Made by a program: the position numbers and the translations under genes
In this document: positions 49,628-59,800 of the stretch, in pieces
Numbering within the stretch: the first letter of the stretch is position 1
Layout: each line of letters opens with the position of its first letter
The notes under the pieces: generated by a model
Seen by the model: the letters and a program-made list of their open reading frames with translations, nothing else
Told to the model about the DNA's origin: nothing
Database searches by the model: none
Assembly (NCBI RefSeq): GCF_004364335.1
Contig: NZ_SOCR01000002.1
Span: 434,001 to 498,000 of the forward strand
Reading direction: 5' to 3'
Source of the DNA: Pseudomonas graminis
Lineage (GTDB): Bacteria > Pseudomonadota > Gammaproteobacteria > Pseudomonadales > Pseudomonadaceae
DNA length: 64,000 nt

Positions 49628-50680
49628 ATGTACACAGCCATCGGTTACGCCGCCCAGTCCTCAACCGCTCCCCTCGCCCCCATGACGTTCAGCCGCCGCA
49701 GCCCGCGGCCGGACGACGTGGCCATCGAGATTCTCTACTGCGGCGTCTGCCACTCCGATATCCACCAGGCGCGCAACGAGTGGGGCATCGCCGTGTACCC
49801 GCTGATGCCGGGCCACGAGATCGTCGGCAAAGTCACCGAAGTCGGCGCCAACGTCAGCAAGCACAAAGTCGGTGATCTGGTCGGCGTCGGCTGCATGGTC
49901 GATTCCTGCCGTCAGTGCGAAGCCTGCGCCCGGGACCTTGAGCAGTATTGCCTCGAAGGCGCGACCATGACCTACGCCACGCCAGACCGCGTCGACGGCA
50001 GCAACACCATGGGCGGCTATTCCAACAGCATCGTGGTCAGCGAGCACTTCGTCGTGCGTATCCCGGAAAAACTCGACCTGGCCGCCGCCGCACCGATCCT
50101 GTGTGCCGGCATCACCACCTACTCGCCGCTCAAGCACTACGGCGTCAAGGCCGGTGACAAGGTGGGTGTGCTGGGCATGGGCGGCCTGGGCCATATGGGC
50201 ATCAAGTTCGCCAAGGCCATGGGCGCGGAAGTGACGCTGTTCACCCGTTCGGCGAGCAAGGCAGAAGAAGGTCGCCGTCAGGGCGCCGATCACGTGATCG
50301 TTTCGACCGACGCCGAGCAGATGAAAGCCGCTGCCGGTCATTTCGACTTCCTGCTGGACACCATTCCGGTGCAGCACGACCTGAACCCCTACCTGGAAAC
50401 CCTGCGTTTCGACGGCGTGCACATCCTCGTCGGTCTGATCGAACCCGTCGACCCGGCGCTGCATGCCGCCAACCTGGTGATGAAGCGCCGCGTGCTGGCG
50501 GGCTCACTGATCGGCGGCATCGCCGAGACTCAGGAAGTGCTGGATTTCTGCGCCGAGCACGGCATCACCTGCGACATCGAGATGCTCGATATCAAGAACA
50601 TCAACGAGGCGTACACCCGCATGATTGCGGGCGATGTGAAGTACCGTTTCGTGATTGATATGGCCACGTTGAAGGCCTGA
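49628..50680 (+). CDS. Zinc-dependent NAD(P) alcohol dehydrogenase (YahK/CAD family)
   Basis: A 350-residue medium-chain dehydrogenase reducing aldehydes, most likely with NADPH. Catalytic zinc ligands Cys41 (CGVCHSD), His63 (MPGHEIVG) and the later Cys in PILCAGITTYSPL; structural zinc Cys94, Cys97, Cys100 and Cys108. Rossmann motif GVLGMGGLGHMG. The ATG at 49628 starts the family-typical MYTAIGYAAQSS; the longer frame from 49364 runs through the divergent regulator and is not used. Related to E. coli YahK broad-range aldehyde reductase. Confidence 0.93.
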   Translation: MYTAIGYAAQSSTAPLAPMTFSRRSPRPDDVAIEILYCGVCHSDIHQARNEWGIAVYPLMPGHEIVGKVTEVGANVSKHKVGDLVGVGCMVDSCRQCEACARDLEQYCLEGATMTYATPDRVDGSNTMGGYSNSIVVSEHFVVRIPEKLDLAAAAPILCAGITTYSPLKHYGVKAGDKVGVLGMGGLGHMGIKFAKAMGAEVTLFTRSASKAEEGRRQGADHVIVSTDAEQMKAAAGHFDFLLDTIPVQHDLNPYLETLRFDGVHILVGLIEPVDPALHAANLVMKRRVLAGSLIGGIAETQEVLDFCAEHGITCDIEMLDIKNINEAYTRMIAGDVKYRFVIDMATLKA

Positions 50681-50686
50681 TCACCG

Positions 50687-50712
50687 GTTCGCCCCGCGCA
50701 ATGCGGGGCGAA
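50687..50712 (+). terminator. Hairpin after the alcohol dehydrogenase gene
   Basis: GTTCGCCCCGC - GCAA - TGCGGGGCGAAC: a perfect 11-bp stem 6 bp after the stop, without a clear T-run, so a terminator role is likely but not certain. Confidence 0.6.
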
Positions 50713-50758
50713 CGGCGACCCTACTACAACGAGCGCTCGAGCCACTCCGGCTGGAGCG

Positions 50759-50792
50759 CCGATTCAGCATGAGGCGCCTCATGCTGAATCGG
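50759..50792. repeat. 34-bp perfect palindrome overlapping a stop codon
   Basis: CCGATTCAGCATGAGGC and its exact complement, with no spacer. It includes the last codons and stop (complement of 50779-50781) of the coiled-coil gene. It could form a cruciform, a terminator stem or a dimer-binding site. Confidence 0.85.
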
Positions 50793-51411
50793 GTGCAGCG
50801 CTGGCCTCGGCGATCCCATGGGCCAATGGGGCAACCTCGCCTGGGGCATGCTTGCGTGCCTTGACCACCGTCACCGTGGGCTTGGCGACCACCGCATTAG
50901 CAATGGCTTTCAGTGCTGTTGCCTGCTTCGCAGCGCGCAGGCTCGCGGGCGAAGGCTTCACCGCCGACGGGGCGGCCACTTCCATCTGTGCGGCTGGCGA
51001 GCTACCTCCGTCTTCGCGCTGGCGCAGCATTTCGCTGGCAACTTCACGTACCTTGCCTACCCCCTGCAGCAACGTGAGACTTACGTGAATGTCGTGCTTC
51101 AAGTGGCTGATGTAGTGCCGGGTCTCATCGATCTGAAGTTGCAACTCAACCAAAGCTGCCTCAAGCCGTGAGAGAGTGGCCCGCAGCTTCGTCTGCTTTT
51201 TCCGTTTTGCGTTTGGCGTGTAGTCGAGACGGTCCCGCTGCTTGCCAAGCTTTTTTTCCACCTTGTTGCGCTTTTTTTCGAACCTGGAAAGCTTCTTTTC
51301 AGCATCAGCGAGGGCTTGTCCACAGGCTTGCTCAAAATGCTCCAGCAAAATGGTGGTGAGTTCCTGAAGCAGCAGCAGCGGTGTGAGCTGTATTTTTTTT
51401 CGACTCGCCAT
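50779..51411 (-). CDS. Coiled-coil protein with Ala/Lys-rich tail, function unknown
   Basis: A 210-residue cytosolic protein. Residues about 20-120 form charged amphipathic helices (KKLSRFEKKRNKVEKKLGKQ) predicted to be coiled coil. Residues 135-210 are Ala/Pro/Val/Lys-rich, somewhat like nucleoid-associated AlgP-type or granule-associated proteins. No catalytic motif. Starts MASRKKIQLTPLLLLQEL. It sits alone between the alcohol dehydrogenase and IclR genes, and its stop codon lies within a perfect palindrome. I do not recognise the family. Confidence 0.6.
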   Translation of the reverse strand: MASRKKIQLTPLLLLQELTTILLEHFEQACGQALADAEKKLSRFEKKRNKVEKKLGKQRDRLDYTPNAKRKKQTKLRATLSRLEAALVELQLQIDETRHYISHLKHDIHVSLTLLQGVGKVREVASEMLRQREDGGSSPAAQMEVAAPSAVKPSPASLRAAKQATALKAIANAVVAKPTVTVVKARKHAPGEVAPLAHGIAEASAAPDSA

Positions 51412-51629
51412 AACATCCCCCCTTTTCGAATCAAGCGTGCCTTGGCCGGACGGCCCATGGCCTCTGAACAGTTAAGACCGCGGGTCGGGGTTATGGTTGG
51501 GCCGATCACGGACCGATTTCTCTATCTCCTCACCTGCAGGCGCTTTCCGGGTTTTCAACTGCCCGTGATTGCCGTCCGGCGCTTTAACGTTTCGCCCGTT
51601 TCCCCCCTCCTGCTCTGCGCAGTGACGCC

Positions 51630-52433
51630 CTACCCACCCAACTCCGCCGACAGCCGTGCCGCCGCGTCCTTGATGATCGGCACCAGGTCGGCCATCTTTT
51701 CCAAAGGCATGTACGGCACGGTGCTGGCGATACTGATGCCAGCGACGATCTGTTTGCTGGCGTCACGCACCGGCGCCGCCACACAGCGGATCGACGGCTC
51801 GTTGTCTTCCAGATCGAATGCATAACCGCCCCGCACGTACTCGTGCATGCGCGCCTGCACCTGCTCCCAGGTCTGCTCTTCATGGGCCGGCCACAGCGGG
51901 TTTTTGCCGGTGGTCGGCACACTGATTTCGTACAGCCGTTGCCATTCGCTTTCCGGACTGTCCAGCAGCAACGCCTTGCCGATGCCGGTACGCGCCAACG
52001 GCATGCGATGGCCTACCCGCGAACGCATCTCCGGACCATTGCGGCCGGGATTCTTGTGCAGGTACAAGACCTCGTCGCCATCGCGCATCGCCAGGTGCAC
52101 GGTGTCGCCGGTGAGCGCCGACAGTTCGTCGAGAAAGGGTCTGGCCAGCACCAGCAGCGGCACTTCTTCCTGGGCCTGAAACCCCAGCTCGATCAACCTG
52201 GGCCCCAGCACGTAACCCGTTTGCGGCAACACTCGCAGGTAACGCTCCTCCACCAGACAGCTGGCGAGCCGGTGGGTGGTACTGCGGGTGGTGCCGATCA
52301 GCCGGGCGATTTCCTTGAGGTCGCGAGCGCCGCTGGCGACCGCATGAATCACGCCCAGGCCGCGAATCAGCGTTTGCGTGCCGGTGGGTGCAGGGTCTTT
52401 GCCAGTGACGGCGGTGTCGGATGCATCTTGCAT
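51630..52433 (-). CDS. IclR family transcriptional regulator
   Basis: A 267-residue regulator. N-terminal winged helix (about 20-85; DLKEIARLIGTTRSTTHRL) and C-terminal IclR ligand domain (about 100-265; RSRVGHRMPLARTGIGKALL, SIRCVAAPVRD). IclR proteins of this type control sugar-acid or aromatic catabolism. Upstream on the same strand lies only a relic of an MFS transporter gene (52541-52668), so its regulatory target may have been lost when the accessory region entered. Confidence 0.9.
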   Translation of the reverse strand: MQDASDTAVTGKDPAPTGTQTLIRGLGVIHAVASGARDLKEIARLIGTTRSTTHRLASCLVEERYLRVLPQTGYVLGPRLIELGFQAQEEVPLLVLARPFLDELSALTGDTVHLAMRDGDEVLYLHKNPGRNGPEMRSRVGHRMPLARTGIGKALLLDSPESEWQRLYEISVPTTGKNPLWPAHEEQTWEQVQARMHEYVRGGYAFDLEDNEPSIRCVAAPVRDASKQIVAGISIASTVPYMPLEKMADLVPIIKDAAARLSAELGG

Positions 52434-52540
52434 GGCGCGCCTTATCGAATCAGAAAACCGGCGACATTATCGTCGCGAGCCTTGAAGCCTGCCAGCGCTG
52501 CACAGCATCTGCACAAAATCTGCTCCGCGTCTGCACAGGC

Positions 52541-52668
52541 TCATGACAACTCGATGCGTTCCACCTCGCCCGCCAAGAGGATGTAGGACACGCCCCAAGC
52601 AGCGCCAGAACGGCGATGTCAGTGAGCGCCAGCGCAAAGCAATCACCCGACGCCAGCAGGCCTGACTC
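52541..52668 (-). pseudogene. Relic of MFS transporter 3' end (left copy)
   Basis: On the minus strand it reads GLLASGDCFALALTDIAVLA with a decayed VERIEL-like C-terminus. It aligns base for base (roughly 80 percent by eye) with the relic at 60249-60526. Only about 43 codons survive, with a frameshift near 52590. It marks the left boundary of the autotransporter region. Confidence 0.7.
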
Positions 52669-52875
52669 CATGACTCATATAGCAAACGATGCCCCGGCGA
52701 AGGTTCAAGTTCAACAAGCTCCGTAGAAGCCTGTGTATGTAAGGGCATGAAAAAACACCGCACGGAAATCCATGGCCGGGGGCGGCTGGATATCTCAAGG
52801 GCGGGGTGCAATACAACACTGCAGGTCATTCCGAGGTAGCAGTCGACACTGGACTGAACAGCTCGAATGTTCACG

Positions 52876-53175
52876 TCATGACCCAGGACGCCACAACTCG
52901 TGAAACTTTGTGGCGTGTCCTATGATTGCTCGGTCAACAAAAAAATGGGCATCACCACCTAATCCAGTGTGTTTTTGCCATTCGCTTGCGATGTAGTTCC
53001 CGGCGCTTACGAAGTATCGCTTGCCGTGGCCAGCACTGATGGAAGTTGCGCCATCAAAACAAGTGCGCCAGCGGACCGTTTCGCACTTGTGCGCCCGAAG
53101 CCCATTACTGCTCATAACGCAAGTGCCGCAGGGTAAGCCAGCAGCCAGAAGTCGCCGAAGTCGCCGAAGTCCCAA
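52876..53175 (-). CDS. Short hypothetical ORF, possible gene remnant
   Basis: A 99-codon frame starting MGLRRLRRLLAAGL, then Cys-rich and ending with segments such as GKRYFVSAGNYIASEWQKHT and HFFVDRAIIGHATKF that look protein-like. No family recognised; it could be the remnant of a larger accessory gene. The surrounding 52669-53641 is lower in GC, has no other supported gene, and looks like decayed accessory DNA. Confidence 0.3.
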   Translation of the reverse strand: MGLRRLRRLLAAGLPCGTCVMSSNGLRAHKCETVRWRTCFDGATSISAGHGKRYFVSAGNYIASEWQKHTGLGGDAHFFVDRAIIGHATKFHELWRPGS

Positions 53176-53641
53176 GGTTCTCTTACGCCAAGTTACTGGA
53201 CATGGCGCACTACAACATAAGGGCTACAGCCCATGCAGCCAGAATGATCATCTCCAAGCGCCCCACTGATCTGGGCGCCCGGCATCACCTTGTCAAATAC
53301 TACAACTGCGCGGTTACGGCGTGCTCAGAGGCTCGACTGGCGGAGAATGGCATCGTGGCATGGCTAAGTAATGGCTCAGCTAACGTTCCCGCTATTTATT
53401 ACCTGAATACCGCCTTATTACATATCCCGCGTAGAACCTGTGACCAGCGGAGTTCGCCAAGAGTCCTGAGCTACATCAATTAAAAACGGCTGCTTTTTCG
53501 GCAACGGAACTAAAAGGCCACTACCCCGCAATGCACCTTAGTTGTGCCTTGACCTTCCCGATGCCTCATCACAGCGCCTTAAGCCTAATTACCTGCGTGG
53601 TTTCTAGCCGTTGGCTTTGTATCAAAACTGAAACAAATGAG

Positions 53642-53670
53642 TTGCCATACCGTCCAGAGCGGACTATTTT
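53642..53670 (+). promoter_or_regulatory. Candidate promoter of the first autotransporter
   Basis: TTGCCA (53642-53647), 17 bp, TATTTT (53665-53670), 46 bp before the ATG at 53717. Identified by eye; the ribosome site AAGG is about 10 bp from the start. Confidence 0.45.
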
Positions 53671-53716
53671 CTTACGGCGCTCACTAGGGAGCTAATAAAT
53701 AAAAAGGTGTGCAGGG

Positions 53717-56700
53717 ATGCGAAGGTTCAAGCCGTCCAATGCTGTCCGTTATTCCGTTAAACCCGCAACCACTACCGCACTTTGCGCGTTGTCTTTTACC
53801 TTTGGCTGCTCGGCTTATGCCGACTATGCAGAACAGGGGAAGTTAGGCGACGCAGCCAGTTGGCGCTCGGAAGAATTTCAGAGCGACTGGGGATTGGGCC
53901 GCATTCAGGCCGACCAGGCCTATGCGGCTGGTATCACCGGCAACGGCGTCAAAATCGGCGCGATGGACTCAGGATTCGACCCCTCACATCCCGAAGCCAG
54001 CCCTTCCCGCTACCATGCGGTAACGGCCAACGGCACCTATGTGGATGGTTCGCCCTTCAGCATCACGGGTGCCATCAACCCTAATAACGACACCCACGGC
54101 ACGCACGTAACCGGGACCATGGGCGCGGCCCGTGATGGCGTTGGCATGCATGGCGTGGCGTACAACGCGCAAATCTACGTGGCCAACACCAACCAGAGCG
54201 ACAGCTTCCTGTTTGGCCCGAACCCAGACCCGCAGTACTTCAAGGCGGCCTATGGCGCGCTGGCCGATGCCGGTGTGCGGGCGATTAACAACAGTTGGGG
54301 TAGCCAGCCGCCGGATGTGACCTACGCGACGTTGCAAGGCGTGCAGGCCGCCTATGCCCAGCATTACAACCGGGGCACCTGGCTGGATGAAGCGGCTGAC
54401 GTGTCGCGCAAGGGCGTGATCAACGTCTTCAGTGCGGGCAATACTGGCTATGCCAACGCCAGTGTGCGTTCTGCGCTGCCGTATTTCGAGCCAGACCTGG
54501 AAGGCCACTGGCTGGCGGTGTCTGGCCTGGATAGTGCCAATGCCCAGCGCTACAACCAGTGCGGCATTGCCAAATATTGGTGCATCACCACACCCGGGAG
54601 GCTGATCAACAGCACCGTGCCTGGCGGCGGCTATGCGCTCAAGTCCGGTACGTCCATGGCCGCGCCCCATGCCACGGGCGCATTGGCACTGGTGATGGAG
54701 CGCTACCCGTACATGAACAACGAGCAGGCCTTGCAGGTGCTGCTCACCACCGCGACCCAGCTCGATGGTTCGGTCACCCAGGCGCCCAATGGGGCTGTAG
54801 GCTGGGGTGTCGTCAACCTGGAGCGGGCCATGCGCGGCCCAGGCCAGTTGCTGGGCACCTTCGATGCCACCCTGGGCGCCGGCCAGACCGATGTCTGGAG
54901 TAACGATATTTCTGATCGGGCGTTGATCCAGCGTCAGGCCGAGGACACTGCTGAACAGGCCGCCTGGCAGCAAACCCTGGTCAGCAGAGGTTGGCAGAAC
55001 GGCGTGGCCAGCACCGCCAGCCAACAGGACCAGACCGACTACGCCGTGGGCACCGCCCGTGCGGCGGCAGCGGCTCAGCGCCAGTACGAAGGCAGCCTGA
55101 TCAAGTCCGGCGCGGGCCGGTTGATCCTTGAAGGGAACAATACCTATCGCGGCGATACCCAGGTCAACGGGGGTGTGCTGTCGGTCAATGGCTCACTTAC
55201 GTCCGCCGTGCAGGTCAATGCGGGGGGCACCCTGGGCGGCAATGGCCAGGTCGGTAACCTCACCGCGTTGAGCGGCGGACAGATTGCGCCGGGTAACTCC
55301 ATCGGCACCTTGCAGGTCAACGGTGATTTAACCTTCGCGCCGGGCTCAACCTACGCGGTAGAGCTTTCGCCAACGGCCAGTGACCGCATTGTGGCCACCG
55401 GCAGTGCCACGGTGTCGGGGGCCAACATGACCCTGGCCCTGGACCCAACGCCGCTGGCCTTGAATGCCACGCCTGGCCAAACCCTGGTTGGCCGCCAGTA
55501 CAACGTATTGCAAGCCGCCAATGGCGTGAACGGGCAGTTCGCTGCGGTCACCTCCAGCTACGCTTTCCTCGGCGGCCGGTTGGACTACGCCGCTAACGGC
55601 GTTGCGCTGAATATCGAGCGCACGGCGGCTTTCGACAGCGTGGCGCAAACCCCTAACCAGGCAGCAGTGGCCTCGGCCGCCGAGCAATTGGGCGCGGGCA
55701 ACGCGGTGTATGAAAACCTGCTGCTCGCGCCAAGTGCCGCCTCGGCTCGGGAGAGCTTTCAGCAGCTGTCGGGGGAGATCTACCCGGCAGTCGCCACGCA
55801 GTTGATCAACGACAGCCGTTATGTACGTGATGCCGTTGGCGAGCGCCTGGGCGCCAGCGTGTTCGGTGCCGATGCCACTACCGCAGCGCAAGACAATGTG
55901 TGGTTCAAGGCCTTGGGCGCGTGGGGCAAAACGGATTCCCGTAGCGATACGGCTGGCTATACCTCGTCGATTAGCGGCGTGCTGGCGGGCGTCGACGGCA
56001 ATGTCGGTGAAGCCACGCGCCTTGGCCTGGTAGGCGGCTACAGTGACAGCTCGGTCAATATGGGCTCGGGTACCCACTCCCGTGCATCGGTAGACAGCTA
56101 CCATTTGGGCACCTACCTGGGTCATGAGATCGGCGCCTGGCGCCTGACCCTCGGCGGCGCCTACAGCTGGCACCGGATCGATGCCAACCGCGATGTACAG
56201 GTCGGCGGCGCCAGTGGCCGGGAAAAAACCAAGCACAATGCGCAAACCGCACAGGTATTCACCGAAGCGGCATACCGTATTCAGTTGCAGCCCGCAGTGC
56301 TTGAGCCCTTCGCTAACCTGGCCTATGTACACCTTGGCACTGATAACTTCACCGAGAAGGGAGATGCCGCAGCGCTCGCCTCCGGCAGCGATACCCGCGA
56401 AGCCGTGCTCGGGACGTTGGGTGTACGGGCGCTTAAAACCATCGCAATCAATGATCATCAGAAGCTGGACCTCTCCGGCAGCCTGGGCTGGCAGCACAAC
56501 CTGAGCGACACCGATTCAGAGCAGCACATGGCCTTTGCGGCAGGCGGCAGTAGTTTTGGCATCGAAAGCTCGCCCCTGGTGCGTGACGCGGCCCTGGTGG
56601 GTGCCCATGCCCGCATGGCGCTGAGCCGTGAGGCCAGCGTTAGCCTGGACTACAACGGTCAACTGGCCAGCCGTGAAAAAAGCCACGGCATTGGCTTGAG

Positions 56701-56719
56701 CCTTAACTGGCAGTTCTAA
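53717..56719 (+). CDS. Subtilisin-like (S8) serine protease autotransporter 1
   Basis: A 1000-residue type Va secreted protease. Signal peptide 1-35 (cut near CSAYA-DYAEQ). S8 domain about 50-370 with Asp84 (KIGAMDSGFD), His127 (DTHGTHVTG), oxyanion Asn242 (FSAGN) and Ser313 (SGTSMAAPHATG): complete triad. Passenger-associated repeat about 459-492 (SGAGRLILEGNNTYRGDTQV), beta-helix to about 650, autotransporter barrel about 735-1000 ending in Phe. It resembles Serratia Ssp and Pseudomonas PspA/PspB/EprS proteases, and should be cell-surface or released. Tandem paralogue at 56870. Confidence 0.93.
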   Translation: MRRFKPSNAVRYSVKPATTTALCALSFTFGCSAYADYAEQGKLGDAASWRSEEFQSDWGLGRIQADQAYAAGITGNGVKIGAMDSGFDPSHPEASPSRYHAVTANGTYVDGSPFSITGAINPNNDTHGTHVTGTMGAARDGVGMHGVAYNAQIYVANTNQSDSFLFGPNPDPQYFKAAYGALADAGVRAINNSWGSQPPDVTYATLQGVQAAYAQHYNRGTWLDEAADVSRKGVINVFSAGNTGYANASVRSALPYFEPDLEGHWLAVSGLDSANAQRYNQCGIAKYWCITTPGRLINSTVPGGGYALKSGTSMAAPHATGALALVMERYPYMNNEQALQVLLTTATQLDGSVTQAPNGAVGWGVVNLERAMRGPGQLLGTFDATLGAGQTDVWSNDISDRALIQRQAEDTAEQAAWQQTLVSRGWQNGVASTASQQDQTDYAVGTARAAAAAQRQYEGSLIKSGAGRLILEGNNTYRGDTQVNGGVLSVNGSLTSAVQVNAGGTLGGNGQVGNLTALSGGQIAPGNSIGTLQVNGDLTFAPGSTYAVELSPTASDRIVATGSATVSGANMTLALDPTPLALNATPGQTLVGRQYNVLQAANGVNGQFAAVTSSYAFLGGRLDYAANGVALNIERTAAFDSVAQTPNQAAVASAAEQLGAGNAVYENLLLAPSAASARESFQQLSGEIYPAVATQLINDSRYVRDAVGERLGASVFGADATTAAQDNVWFKALGAWGKTDSRSDTAGYTSSISGVLAGVDGNVGEATRLGLVGGYSDSSVNMGSGTHSRASVDSYHLGTYLGHEIGAWRLTLGGAYSWHRIDANRDVQVGGASGREKTKHNAQTAQVFTEAAYRIQLQPAVLEPFANLAYVHLGTDNFTEKGDAAALASGSDTREAVLGTLGVRALKTIAINDHQKLDLSGSLGWQHNLSDTDSEQHMAFAAGGSSFGIESSPLVRDAALVGAHARMALSREASVSLDYNGQLASREKSHGIGLSLNWQF

Positions 56720-56723
56720 ACGC

Positions 56724-56761
56724 AAAGCGGCAGGGCGAGCCAGGCCTTCGCCCTCCGCTTT
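56724..56761 (+). terminator. Hairpin between the two autotransporter genes
   Basis: AAAGCGGCAGGGCGA pairs with TCGCCCTCCGCTTT (one bulge). No long T-run follows, so partial read-through to the second gene is possible. Confidence 0.5.
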
Positions 56762-56869
56762 CATAAAGCTGAATGTTTCAACCTACCCATTGTTGGAAAA
56801 GAACGACGCGGACGCCAAGGCGGCATTCGCGCGGGGTTTTGTGTGCGCTAACTAAGGACAGTTGTATTT

Positions 56870-59800
56870 ATGAAAAAGCCATCCACCACTCGACAGCTTG
56901 CTGTCAGCTCCATTCGGCACGCTATTGGGCAAGCCCATCGCGCTTCTTGCGGCGCCCTGGCCTGTTACCTGGCCACCCTCGGTGTAGCCCAGGCTGCGCC
57001 TTACGTAGAAGCCGGCCAGACCGGGAATGTCGCCAGTTGGCGCAGCCCGGAGTTCACTGCCCAATGGGGCCTGGGCGCGATCAACGCCGACCAGGCCTAC
57101 GCGGCCGGTTACACCGGCAAGGGCGTGAAGTTGGGGATTTTCGATCAGCCGGTGTACGCACCGCACCCGGAATTCGCCAGCCCGGACAAAGTGATCAACC
57201 TGGTAACCAGTGGCATTCGCGAGTACACCGACCCCTATATTCCGGTAAAGGCCGGCGACGCCTTTCGTTACGATGGCACCCCTACCCCTGACTCCAACGG
57301 CCGGCTGGGTAACCACGGCACCCACGTAGGTGGCATCGCTGGCGGCAACCGTGACGGCGGGCCCATGCACGGCGTGGCTTTCAACGCCCAGATCATCAGC
57401 GCCGACAACGGCGACCCAGGCCCGGAAGACGGCATTGTGCTGGGCAACGACGGCGCGGTTTACCAGGCTGGCTGGAACGCGTTGGTCAGCAGTGGCGCGC
57501 GCATCATCAATAACAGCTGGGGCATTGGCATTACCGACCGCTTTGACCAAGGCGGTCGCGACCCGGCCTTTCCGCACTTCACCGTGCAGGATGCGCAGCT
57601 GCAGTTCAATCAGATCCAACAGATCCTCGGCACTCGGCCAGGGGGCGCTTACCAGGGCGCCATCGATGCCGCGCGCAGCGGCGTGGTGACCATTTTCGCC
57701 GCAGGCAACGACTACAACCTGAACAACCCGGACGCCATGGCCGGGCTGGGGTATTTCGTGCCAGAGATCGCCCCCAACTGGCTGACGGTTGCTGCCCTGC
57801 AGCAAAACCCCAACGCCACGGCCGCCGGCGCCACGCCTTACACCTTGAGCACCTTTTCTTCTCGCTGCGGCTACACGGCCAGCTTCTGCGTGTCGGCGCC
57901 AGGTACGCGGATCTACAGCTCCGTGCTTAACGGCACCAGCTTGCAAGACTTGACCGTGGGCTGGGCCAACAAAAACGGTACCTCCATGGCCGCGCCCCAT
58001 GTGGCGGGCAGCATGGCGGTACTGATGGAGCGCTTCCCCTACATGACCGGCGCACAGGTGGCCGACGTGTTGAAAACCACTGCCACCGACCTCGGCGCGC
58101 CTGGCGTGGACGCGCTCTATGGCTGGGGCATGATCAACCTGGGCAAAGCCGTCAACGGCCCGAGCATTTTCGTCACCGAGGCGGATATTCCGGCTGAGTT
58201 TCGTATCAGCGGCGCCTATGGCGACAGCCAGTTCGTTGCCAACCTGCCGGGGGTAGGCGCGTTGGTCGATGCCGGTAAACCGACCCAGCGCCTCTGCAGC
58301 GGGCCACAATGCGGGCGGGACACGTGGAGCAACGACATATCCGGGCATGGCGGCTTGACCAAGACAGGTATCGGTACCTTGGTGATGACCGGCGCCAACA
58401 CCTACAGCGGCCCAACCCTGGTCAATGAAGGGCGCCTGGCGATCAATGGTTCACTGGCCTCGGCAGTGACCGTCAACGACACCGGCATACTGGGCGGCAA
58501 CGGCCGGGTCGCGTCCCTTGTCGCCAACCGTGGCGGTACGGTAGCGCCGGGCAATTCCGTGGGCACCTTAAACGTGGCGGGCGACCTTAACCTGGCGCCC
58601 GGCGCTGTGTATGCGGTGGAGTTGTCGCCCACTGGCAGCGACCGCATCATCGCCGGCGGACAGGCTACGGTCAGCGGTGCGACCATGGCCCTCTCGCTGG
58701 AAAACGGCGCCGGCTTCAGCACCAGCGAGGTCAACAGCCTGATCGGCCGGCAGTTCAGCGTGCTGCAAGCCGCGGGCGGCGTGCAGGGCCAGTTTGGGTC
58801 GGTGCTGGATAACTACGCTTTCCTGGATGGCAACCTGGCCTATAGCGGTACCGGCGTTGCCCTGGCCCTGGAGCGCAACGCGGACAGCTTCGCCAGCGCT
58901 GCGCAAACCGCGAACCAGGCCAACGTAGCAGCGGCCGCCGAGCAATTAGGGGCCGGTAATGCGGTGTACGAAGAGCTGCTGTTGAGCCCAGATGCTGCGA
59001 CCGCTCGGCGTGCCTACACCCAGTTGTCCGGCGAAGTGCATCCGGCCATCACCACTCAGTTGATCAACGACAGCCGCCAGGTGCGCGATGCCGTGGGTGA
59101 TCGCCTGCGCGTCGACGGGCTGTACGACCAGCCCGCGGCGGGTGTTGAAGGCAACAACCTGTGGGTGAAAGGCCTGGGCGCCTGGGGCAAGAACGCTGGC
59201 AGCAGCGACAGCGCCAGTTCAACCTCATCCCTGGGCGGCCTGCTCGCCGGTGTGGACGGCCTGGTGGCTGAGCACACCCGGCTGGGCGCCATGGTCGGTT
59301 ACAGCGATACCTCATTAGGCATGGGCGACGACACCCATTCCAGCGCCTCGGCCGATAGCTACCACCTGGGTGCCTATATTGGCCACGAGGAAGGGGCGTT
59401 GCGCCTGACCGCGGGGGCATCCCATAGCTGGCACCGCATCGACGTCAAGCGAGACCTGCAACTGGGCACCTCGACCGACCGCCTGAAGGTCAAGCGCGAC
59501 GCGCAATCGACCCAGGTGTTCACCGAAGCGGCCTATCGTCTGAACCTGCAGCCTTTGGCTCTGGAGCCCTTCGCCAACCTGGCCTATGTGCACTTCGATA
59601 GCGACAGCTTTACCGAGAAGGGCGGCGCCACGGCGCTCAAGGGGAATGACGACACCCGCGACACCATGCTATCCACGCTGGGCGTGCGTGCCGGTAGCCG
59701 GTTCAACCTCACCGATACCCAGAAGCTGGACGTCTCAGGTACGTTGGGCTGGCAGCATAACCTGAGCGATACCTCAGCCGAGCAGCACCTGGCCTTTGCC

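Noticed and set aside
53984..56497. Long minus-strand frames opposite the first autotransporter
   Set aside because: They overlap an intact protease/barrel protein with a complete triad; composition is antisense-like.
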